The notes below the pieces were generated by a model. The model saw only the letters and a list, made by a program, of their open reading frames with translations, was not told the origin of the DNA and made no database searches. Shown here one piece after another: positions 55,804 to 64,000 of a stretch of DNA of 64,000 nt (position 1 is the first letter of the stretch; each line of letters opens with the position of its first letter). Position numbers and translations under genes: made by a program. This DNA comes from Brasenia schreberi (Eukaryota; Streptophyta; Magnoliopsida; Nymphaeales; Cabombaceae). Where the stretch lies: the NCBI GenBank assembly GCA_036023115.1, contig JAYKKT010000037.1, positions 4,378,501 to 4,442,500 of the forward strand, in the 5' to 3' direction.

Positions 55804-57213
55804 GCCTCTGGTTGAGATGGAGACAGTTTTTAAAGCGGTCGTTCGGCTGCCTCGAGCGAGTTTACACGAGAAAATATCTTGCTCAGCATGTTTTATTTGA
55901 TATTAGTAGCAAAGAAGAACACAACTTGGTATTAACCCCACGCAAGATCCGTCAGGATCATGACATCCTCCTCCTATCAGAGAGGAAGAGTATTCTTGAT
56001 GGAGAGAATGAACAAACAGGAAAGTAATCCAAGCCAGACCAAAATGACACTCATTAACCCTTTGCTTTTGCACCAATGGTCTCACAAATTCCTCATAAAC
56101 TCGAGCTGCGTACATTTCTTCTCCATATCCATGTAAGTCATATGTTTCCACGCTCTTTTGACGTCGATGCTTCGGGGAATGGATAATGCATTTCATTTGC
56201 AACTCTTGCATGAAAGTTTGGGAAAATGATGTGTCCTAATTTTTGTAAGAATTCTTCTTCCGATTATGCTGTTGGAAGTCAGAGAAAGAGATGGAATTCA
56301 GCATCCGGCTGTGGTGCTTGTGGTTCGGCATAATTGTTGGGTGAATTTCATAATAGTGGTTGATAGTGGCTGTAAACTCATTAGCATGTAGTTATATTGT
56401 GGCATTAAGACCCACTTTTAAATAACCATTGGGTTTTTATTAGTATCACTTGATAGTGGTTGTTACTGAAGTGTAATTAACATAATATTGTGGTATTAAG
56501 AGTTACTTTCTTAGGTGACAATTTTGCTCATTAGTAGCATATCATAAGTTATATCTTCGTCGTGTCTATATATAGTGGTATTGTTAAACCGATTTATCTA
56601 ACTTTTCTCCCATTGCATGTGCCCTTTCATCTTTAGTTTTTGAAGAGAGTTTATAAGTTTCATTGTAGTGTTAATTGGATTTGTAATATTATTATGTTTG
56701 CTTTGCGAGTTTGCTTAAGACTCGGTTGTGTTTGTGTAATATGAACGGAAGATCTTCATTGTATCCTAAAGGTTTTTACCATGTTCACTACATTAGGTTA
56801 TTTGATACTCGTGATAGCAAATAAACCATCAAAAAATAGTATTTATTACACCTTTAAGAATTGTGTTATCCTAACCTTCCTTTTTATAATTTTGATCTCT
56901 CAAAAAGCGTACCATCTACAAAAGCTCAACACCAACAATGAAGTCATAAACCACAACAATAAGAGTCATCTGTCTGAGTATATATGCTTTCTTTGCTCAA
57001 GTAACTTGCTAAAAGGCATAGGGGCTAGTAATTTACTATTTCCTGCCTCAGCTAACCTTTTCCCATTAACCAGCAATAAATAGTTTACACCGTTCAAATA
57101 TCCCTCCAAATAATGTTTTGTGATGGTTTATTTTCATAATAGCAACTAACCAGAAAAGTGAAATAACTGACCACAAAATATATCTTTCTTTTACAATAAG
57201 CTAATCTCTATAT
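55804..57213. other. Intergenic, no gene recognised
   Basis: ORFs of 71 to 102 codons (55812 plus, 55903 minus, 56781 plus) show no known motif. A degenerate 90-bp tandem repeat lies at about 56360-56520 (TTGATAGTGG ... ATTGTGG.ATTAAGA, twice). Confidence 0.4.
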
Positions 57214-57361
57214 GGCACCCATAGCGTTAGCTCACCGGTAGGGCTCTTTGACACCCACTGGCTGGTCATGAGTTCGATTCCAGAGGGGATGCATGTCTGT
57301 GTTAGGCTTTTTGTCTTACAAAAGGGACATGCAATAAGTAGCAGTACTTGCGAAAAAAAAC
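57214..57361 (+). repeat. tRNA-derived SINE
   Basis: A box TTAGCTCACCGGTAGGG (about 57224), B box GAGTTCGATTCC (57270-57281), the body GTGTTAGGCTTTTTG, and a terminal A-run at 57353-57360. Same family as 1968-2095 on the other strand. Confidence 0.75.
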
Positions 57362-57423
57362 TCTCGTTTAAAATTCGCCTGATTCATGATAGTCAAACAC
57401 AATAGCCTTCTTTTAGGCTTTAT

Positions 57424-57790
57424 TAGACATGGCTTGTTCGGAACCGGCGGATGGTTCCAATCAGAACCAAATTGGTTCACTGATCAAACTGAACCCAGAA
57501 CTGCTTTGGTTATGGTTCCACCTTCCATGGAACCAGAACCGAGTAAGAACTGGAATTAGCACTTCTAAACCACTGGTTCGATATTTTTTTGAATTTTTGA
57601 ATTTAAAAAATCTTAATAAATTTTCCTGTTCCAGCCAATTTAGGACTCAAACCGAAATCAAAACCAGCGATTTCAAACTAAAACTGGGATCTACTTGATC
57701 CAATTCGGTTTCAATTCTTGGCTCTAAGAAAACTAAAATTGATGGTTTTGAAACCACAGGTTCTAGTTTACTCGGAACCGGCCATGTCTA
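57424..57790. repeat. TAGAC-family hAT-type MITE with 8-bp target duplication (copy 5)
   Basis: Begins TAGACATGGCTTGTTCGGAACC and ends CTCGGAACCGGCCATGTCTA (quoted parts), 367 bp, the cleanest inverted termini of the family. The flanks GGCTTTAT (57416-57423) and GGCTTTGT (57791-57798) match at 7 of 8. Confidence 0.88.
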
Positions 57791-57807
57791 GGCTTTGTTA
57801 ATGTGAA

Positions 57808-57912
57808 ATGAGCAATAGCTTGCCTGACTAGGGGGTCACATGCAAGTTGTAGGTCACGAGTTCGACACCCTGAGGCGTACATGTCGCGTACGCCCCCTAA
57901 TGTAACAAAAAA
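57808..57912 (+). repeat. tRNA-derived SINE
   Basis: A-box-like ATAGCTTGCCTGACTAGGG, B box CGAGTTCGACACCC and a terminal TAACAAAAAAAG. The body between B box and tail is shorter than in the other copies. Confidence 0.65.
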
Positions 57913-58235
57913 AGTTCAATCAACCAAAGAGTTTCAAATCTATAAATTTTACATCGATTAGTTTAGTGTATGTAGATTTTTGAGGTCCCAAGATATCATC
58001 AAAAGTAGTGATTGTCATAATCTTTCAGTATCAAGACATTTACTAACTTTTGACTTCCTAATGTAATTCATTTCATTGACATTGTGTGACCCGTTTTCTA
58101 GAAGCATCATCTACAGTTGAAGTTGACAGGATGAACGCTATGGTTTCATTCATAACCACAACTTGCAGATGCAAGTTTAATGTAGGTACAAAGTGGGGAT
58201 TTTTTTTCCTTAGCTTGGAAAATCACTTCCTTGAT
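57913..58235. other. Intergenic, no feature recognised
   Basis: AT-rich spacer between two SINEs. No motif found. Confidence 0.4.
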
Positions 58236-58345
58236 GTGAGATCTCCTTTTGATACAATGTGGAGTCCATGCACACCCTGGGTATCGAACTCATAACCTTC
58301 GACTTGCCAGTCAACCCTTACACAATGAGCTATTGCTCTTTGTGC
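58236..58345 (-). repeat. tRNA-derived SINE
   Basis: The minus strand reads A box ATAGCTCATTGTGTAAGGG and B box GAGTTCGATACCC, followed by GGGTGTGCATGG. The tail is decayed. Confidence 0.6.
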
Positions 58346-58696
58346 TCCCTTGGTATGCGATTCGATCACACACTGTGTTGCCAAACAAACTGAAAAGGGG
58401 CAAACACAAGTTATCCACAAACCAAGATCTTATTCATGTTCTCATCGTTAGTTTGTGTGACCCGAACCAAATATGAACGAAATATTAACCGAGTTAGATA
58501 AGCTGCTCATTAAACTTACTGATCACATATAATTATGAGTAAAAGAGTTGATTTGTTGATTAGAGAAGCTAAATGTTTATTTCATACAATTTATTCATAG
58601 AACTGAAAGATTTGATTATCTGTTTTCTACACAGCCACAAATGTGGGTTGACATCTTTTTCTTGCTTACATTACATAAAAGTTGCACATGCTTAAT

Positions 58697-58835
58697 TAGG
58701 GATGGCAATATTGACCTAACCTGACCCGACCTGAAGGAGCGGGGAATACCCAAACCCAAAACTGATCATGTCGTATATGGGGATAAGATGCCCCGATCCA
58801 TAGGTGACCCAATACTTGCCCGATGCATAATCAGC

Positions 58836-58887
<52 letters not shown>

Positions 58888-59019
58888 CCCAATTTTTAGC
58901 CATACCCGCACCATACCTATTGGGAAAAGAGAACCCAAACTCATACCCATCCAGTTAAGGTTCGGATCGGTGCCTGTTTTAGGTATACCCGTACCCAACC
59001 CAATCCATTGCCATCCTTG
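58697..59019. repeat. TAGGGATG-family hAT-type MITE with perfect 8-bp target duplication
   Basis: Starts TAGGGATGGCAATATTG and ends CCATTGCCATCCTTG. It is flanked by identical TGCTTAAT octamers (58689-58696 and 59020-59027). Internal CCCGACC/GGGTA-type words are interrupted by a (TA)n run at 58838-58886. Confidence 0.88.
58838..58886. repeat. (TA)n microsatellite inside a MITE
   Basis: About 49 bases of TA within the TAGGGATG MITE; the shorter member at 4012 lacks it. Confidence 0.95.
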
Positions 59020-59224
59020 TGCTTAATTAAATGAGCTAACATAGCGGAGCCAGACCAAACCAAACTTGTTCATGTCAGCATATAGCTTAATGAATTAGCC
59101 CATGTTCTGTGATGAACGAACTCACCACAATGGAACCGACCCAAATGAGTGGCCCAGTTCATTTGACAGCTCTATGCACACGCTATACGACATACAAGCC
59201 CAAGGCTCGGACCCTGAAGCCCAG

Positions 59225-59320
59225 GGGTATGGTGGCTTCACCTTGTATTAGGGGATAGTCCCAATGGGAGTCGAACTCCCGTCTGCTACACCATGTTGAT
59301 TTTGTCAATGTGGCCGAACC
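59225..59320 (-). repeat. Possible tRNA-derived SINE
   Basis: The minus strand has a strong B box, GGGAGTTCGACTCCC, but the A-box position is degenerate. It lies close to the better copy at 59371 on the other strand. Confidence 0.45.
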
Positions 59321-59370
59321 CAGGTTACTGCTTATTTTGTCTACCTTGATGTTCAAATTAAGCCTATATA

Positions 59371-59480
59371 CCCAAAGCGTAGCTCAACTGGCAGGGCGCT
59401 CTGACGCCCTTGCTGATGGTGGGAGTTCAATTCCCATTGGGTGCGCGTTAGGCTTCTGCCTCCCTCTGTAACAGAAAGAT
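59371..59480 (+). repeat. tRNA-derived SINE, best preserved tRNA head
   Basis: A box GTAGCTCAACTGGCAGGG, B box GGGAGTTCAATTCCC, then GCGTTAGGCTTCTGCC and CTGTAACAGAAAG. The tRNA-like head could be taken for a tRNA, but no acceptor-stem pairing or CCA-proximal structure fits. Confidence 0.72.
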
Positions 59481-60954
59481 TAAATACTACATTGCAACAA
59501 ATGCTTTACATTATGATTATGATGGAACAGTATGTGTGTGTGTATGTATGTATATATAAGACTTATCAAATATGTGCACAAGTAATTGTGCTAAATGATC
59601 ATAATAATTCGATCAAAGAGATACATGATAAAAGTAAAAAAGCAAAAAATGCGCTCCTCATTAAGTACATGCAAAAAGTACAAAGTTTACCTTTCGATTT
59701 TTGCTTTTATCTCAATTATTCACGGATCATTTAGCACAATTACTTCTGCACATATTCTACAAACCCATATATATGTGTGTGTGTGTGCGTGCACGTGCAT
59801 GCACATGCGTATCAACTTCCCCACCGAAATGCATGCTTCTCACATTCAGGTTCTTCTTCTTAATGAAACTGACTTGTCAATTTTTATACTGCAATATGTT
59901 GCTTCTACTAGCATATTGAATGATAATAATGCCTCAAAACTAGGGATTTCCTGTAAATTTACATATAACAGAGATAAGTGCAGTGATAAAGGAGAACTAT
60001 TCAAAACTAGAACTTTGCGCGAGAAGTTCCACTTTAGACAGATCTGGTGAAGAGAGCAACCTAATAAATAAGCGAACACCTTTTGCGATAAATTATAAGT
60101 CTTTATAGGCAATTGACACTATGATCAGCTTCCTGCGTAGCTAACCAGTAACACCCCACCCCCTCCCCCACGCACACACATGTGTTTGTGCGTGCACGTA
60201 TTTGTTAAAGATATGTATATGTGTGTGTCTATGTGCATGCACTTAGAATATGGATTTAAGGAACCAAGCGAGAACAGTTGGCAAAAGGAACGAAGCTTAA
60301 CCCAGATGAGATGCAGGTGGACAGAGTTCACTATGTGAATCGAAAATAGCAATTCGTTTTCTTGCACGAACTCAGTAGACGATGCATGGTGAGCAGCTAC
60401 TTGACGACCAAGATGTGCATTTGTATTCAGAAATTTGTAAATAACAAGAGAGTTCACCAGGTGCTGCCCAGCCTTCTAAAACGAACTCTTCTTCCTAATT
60501 CCTGTTATATTTGTGTTATAAGTGAGAAGAATAGGAAAGATTTGGCGTCTTTCACAAGCTAATGAGATTCATTAATCGATCGTCCTCGTTCGTTTGTCAA
60601 AAGACTGTCTCTAGGATTCAACAGGTTGAAGAAGCATCAGATTCTTCCACCCATTTGTAGATCATTCTCTCTGCCTCCCGAACTCCCCAACTTCTTTCTC
60701 ACCTGCCCCACCTATCACCAACCACCATTGGTGAGTGCTGCTACCCTGTGGTCCGAGAAGTGCTCGACAAACTACAGGAAATAACAGTCAAGATTAAAGC
60801 GAGTATGTGATCTTTTTAGAAGTTTATCTGCAATATATACTCGAGCGCAAGAGTTCAGAACAATTATCTTGTAACTAAACCATCTTCTAGTATCATTATT
60901 CTATCGTCATTCACACATTACTGAATGTCTAATTGTCATCGTTTCCAGAGGCTA
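59481..60954. other. Intergenic, no gene recognised
   Basis: Contains GTGTGTATG and GTGTGTGCGTGC simple repeats near 59532 and 59773 and a CCCCACCCCC stretch near 60155. ORFs up to 151 codons carry poly-Val/Cys artefacts of the simple repeats. No motif recognised. Confidence 0.4.
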
Positions 60955-61060
60955 TCCTGTTCGTTGGACAAATGAAATCGCTATTGTTGATCTAAAACAA
61001 CAAGCAGATTTGTTTACAAAGCCACTGTCACATTATAGGATCTTCCATTAGTCAAGAAGG
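60955..61060 (+). pseudogene. Ty1/copia RNase H terminal fragment
   Basis: The plus strand encodes EIAIVDLKQQADLFTKPLSHYRIF, matching the conserved end of copia pol (usual form TKQQLADIFTKPL). Only about 35 codons survive. It is unrelated by position to the element at 48723. Confidence 0.75.
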
Positions 61061-61335
61061 CCAATGAGACAAGACAATGAAATAAATGGCGTCGAAAATC
61101 TACAGTATCAACTTGAAACACAAATATGCTGATTCAGACGGGGCGTGACACGGCGAGGGCAAAGCTTGCTTAAGAACCACACGGTGGTTAAGCTCTACAA
61201 AATTCTTTCAATATCCATACAAATCCCTAGTGAGCATTCCTGCTTTCTTTCATCTTACTATATCATAATCAGATATAAAGATTATGAGCATAATATTACA
61301 AGAACTAAACCATTTTCGATAATCGATGTGTCTGT

Positions 61336-61844
61336 TATATGAATTCTTTTTTTTCATAAAGCTCCATCATTTTTACTATATCCTTTCAACAGTCTTTTTC
61401 TTCTTTTTTAACATTTTCACAATCTAGTTTTTAGTACTTCTTACGGAGGCTTCTTTTGGTTATTTTTCTACATGTTCAAGCCATCTTAAACAATTTTCTC
61501 GCATGTTCTACTCTTAATTTGTTAATTTATTTATAATAATCTCATTATGTATGCCGTCTTTCCTTATGTAACTACTAATCTGTCTCAGCATTTTAGTTTC
61601 AGTCACAAACATTTTTGTATATATTAATCATTAATTACCCAACACTCATAACCATAAAATATAATGGGTCTAAGTATATGATTTTTTCTTATGTAACCAC
61701 TCATCTTTCTCAACATCTTTGTTTTTGCCACAAACATCTTTTATATATGTTGATGATTAACTACCCAACACTCAAAACCATAAAATATAGCGGGTCTAAT
61801 TGCTTCTCTATAATATTTACCTTTCAAACTTTAATAATATCGAC
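61336..61844 (-). mobile_element. RTE-clade LINE 3' fragment with internal duplication (copy 6)
   Basis: The plus strand matches the 3' region of copy 1 block for block (TTTAACATTTTCACAATCTAGTTTTT at 61407 and at 5513, given here only by key part CACAATCTAGTTTTT). A 127-bp internal tandem duplication (about 61561-61687 and 61688-61801) repeats the TATGTAAC..CTCA..ACCCAACACTCA..ACCATAAAATATA segment. Confidence 0.8.
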
Positions 61845-61978
61845 ATAATAAATTTAAAGTATATAATAATAACAAGTCTCTCTCTCTCTACATTGTCTTT
61901 TATATATACATTTCACTAAGAAAGAACAAAGCAAAGTGCATATTATAACAGAAGCCCATTTAGTTATAATATCAAAAC

Positions 61979-61984
<6 letters not shown>

Positions 61985-62042
<58 letters not shown>
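61985..62042. repeat. (TA)n microsatellite
   Basis: About 58 bases of uninterrupted TA. Confidence 0.95.
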
Positions 62043-62046
<4 letters not shown>

Positions 62047-62679
62047 AAATATTGACCATTGAAAGATTCATATATTACATGATATATTCACAAAATCTCA
62101 AATATTTGCAACGCCGTGCCTTAAAACCATAGCATAACTACGCACCTCAATTTAAAAGCCACCTAGTTGCCACCCCCAAATCTTGGTGGAGTACAACGAG
62201 AATAAGGATGACAAAAGAGAAGGTTTCCAGAACACGAAAGCGAAATCGTGTATTTAAAAAGCTTGGACAAAGCAAGGAATAAAGGACGAGTAGGTAAACT
62301 TGGCATTGTTGTATAACGAAAGCATTGTCAACGATAATGAAAATAATGTCTTCATCATACCTAACCCAAAAAAATATTCCCGGACATAAACTAAAATAAA
62401 TTAAAATAAACCAAAATAACTAATTTGGGAAATCTTTAGAGAACGGTTAGATCAGTACTAATGGTTCCATCAACCATTATCAGTACGTCATGATCCATTA
62501 TCTGTAATTTATTGGTAGAAGTAGGGATGTTCATGGGGTGGGTCACGGTCCCAGGTCAAAGTCCCCACTCCCATTACCGTTTCAAAACCTTGTCTCCATG
62601 AGATGGAAACTAAAAACGCCCCTATCCCCATCTCTGTGTCCCCATGGGTTCCCGCGAGGACCATCGAGAAAAAGAGATA
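62043..62679. other. Intergenic; a partial TAGGGATG-like repeat
   Basis: No gene. From 62523 a TAGGGATGTTCATGGGG start and CCCCATCTCTGTGTCCCC-type words suggest another TAGGGATG-like repeat whose right end is not identified. Confidence 0.4.
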
Positions 62680-63981
62680 TGCTCAAATAAAGGTTGGAGC
62701 TCTAAATTGAAATATATTATTATGAATGAAATGTGGGAGAATGTGGATGAGTTCACGAATTCAAAAAAGAGGTAACACTTTCTTTTATTTATTTTCTCCT
62801 ATAATTTGTTTTATTTTTAGATGGACCTAACTTTCTAGAATTAATTAGAGAAAGGGTTGGGGTCGGGGACCTCCTATCTCCATCCCCGTCGAGAATTTCC
62901 TTGCTCTCCCATCTCCGTTTTCACTTCCCAAATTCGCTCCATTTGGGACGGGTCCTCGCAGGGAGATGGAGATCCCCTCCCTATAAACCCCTTAGGCAAA
63001 AGTCATCAGTGACTAGAGTTGAAAACGGGTTGGGCCTGCTGGGTCCAGCAAACTTGAATAACAAAAGTCAAGGCATGAATTAATGTGAATAAATGGTGGA
63101 TTTTTCAATCCAAATCAAAGTTGTAAACGATGAATGGTTCTGATGCAAGATATCCCAAAAGCCCGACCCGTGATAATCTTTGAAAGAGACTTTTTGCTCT
63201 TAGAATCTGGATCCTGGGACCTTTTGGAGTCCTTCCCAAGATGGTTAAGGAGTGAGGGCTTCCTTTCCTAATACGGGCAATACTGTAATTTCATATTTAC
63301 ATATTTAATTCCCAGGCCTTAAGAAAGAGATGCTCAAATAAAGGTTGGAGCTCTAAATTGGAATATATTATTATGAATGAAATGTGGGAGAATGTGGATG
63401 AGTTCACGAATTCAAAAAAGAGGTAACACTTTCTTTTATTTATTTTCTCTTATAATTTGTTTCATTTTTAGATGGACCTAACTTTCTAGAATCGATTAGA
63501 GAAAGGGTTGGGGTCGGGGACCTCCTATCTCCATCCCCGTTGAGAATTTCCTTGCTCTCCCATCTCCATTTTCACTTCCCAAATTCACTCCATTTGGGAT
63601 GGGTCCTCGCAGGGAGATGAGGATCCCCTCCCTATAAACCCCTTAGGCAAAAGTCATCAGTGACTAGAGTTGAAAACGGGTTGGGCCCGCTCGGTCCAGC
63701 AAACTTGAATAACAAAAGTCAAGGCATGAATTAATGTGAATAAATGGTGGATTTTTCAATCCAAATTAAAGTTGTAAACGATGAATGGTTCTGATGCAAG
63801 ATATCACAAAAGCCCGACCCGTGATAATCTTTGAAAGAGACTTTTTGCTCTTAGAATCTGGATCCTGGTACCTTTTGGAGTCCTTCCCAAGATGGTCAAG
63901 GAGTGAGGGCTTCCTTTCCTAATACGGGCAATACTGTAATTTCATATTTGCATATTTAATTCCCAGGCCTTAAGAAAGAGA
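62680..63981. repeat. 651-bp tandem duplication, two copies
   Basis: Unit 1 is 62680-63330 and unit 2 is 63331-63981. Both start TGCTCAAATAAAGGTTGG and end AATTCCCAGGCCTTAAGAAA. I counted about 18 substitutions by eye, roughly 97% identity, mostly transitions, and no large indel. Each unit contains a CCCC/GGGG-rich block (GGTCGGGGACCTCC). No coding frame is conserved. Confidence 0.93.
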
Positions 63982-64000
63982 TCATTTTGTAATTGAACAC

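Noticed and set aside
55903..56211. 102-codon minus-strand ORF
   Set aside because: No recognisable domain, start context or splice signals; likely chance.
59371..59480. tRNA gene
   Set aside because: A and B boxes are present, but there is no acceptor stem, plausible anticodon arm or terminator; the trailing body is shared with other SINE copies.
59595..60050. 151-codon ORF
   Set aside because: Its Cys/Val-rich core is a (TG)n/(GTGC)n simple repeat; no conserved motif elsewhere in the frame.

Overview
This is nuclear DNA from a flowering plant: AT-rich, packed with nested transposons and microsatellites, with eukaryotic intron/exon structure and plant-specific gene families (plant-type MCTP/FTIP proteins and a galactolipid galactosyltransferase). 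I cannot name the species from the sequence. There is one clearly intact gene, three recognisable broken or partial host genes, and a large amount of mobile DNA.

Layout. 1-9180: no host gene. It holds microsatellite-flanked MITEs, tRNA-derived SINEs, short hAT-type MITEs and a full-length but dead RTE LINE (5349-8543, minus) that landed inside one of the MITEs. 9360-13200: the intact gene, an intronless 774-codon MCTP/FTIP protein (10344-12668, plus) with three C2 domains and a C-terminal membrane region, its leader and its 3' UTR. 14289-16953: a second RTE LINE with a clear target-site duplication. 17236-18310: a hAT-type MITE beside a Ty3/gypsy integrase relic. 20383-21072: the last 57 codons of a ribosomal protein L26 gene (minus) next to an acidic exon-like ORF (plus). 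22108-23209: a third RTE relic. 24176-26639: an MCTP pseudogene (minus) of the four-C2 class with two internal deletions and several frameshifts. 27000-36900: no gene recognised, but MITEs, long (TA)n/(GA)n runs, a 44-bp tandem repeat and a GC-rich island.

36926-55070 is the most informative region. Exons of a digalactosyldiacylglycerol synthase (DGD2-like) gene on the plus strand are spread over at least 12 kb. The gene carries an in-frame stop, frameshifts, a duplicated intron/exon boundary and a whole Ty1/copia element (48723-54645, minus) inside a coding exon. Its largest visible intron holds a 5'-truncated RTE insertion and a hAT element of about 3.6 kb. Another hAT of about 3.4 kb, lying at the end of an RTE copy, sits just upstream of the first visible exon. 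55071-64000 has no recognised gene: SINEs, two MITEs with readable 8-bp target duplications, a copia RNase H relic, RTE relics and, at the very end, a 651-bp two-copy tandem duplication at about 97% identity.

The genes form no pathway. MCTP/FTIP proteins are ER-plasma membrane tethers, often at plasmodesmata; DGD2 makes the galactolipid DGDG in the plastid envelope. The interest lies in the readable order of transposon insertions and in gene death by transposon load. Dozens of insertion boundaries can be read by eye, including several target-site duplications.
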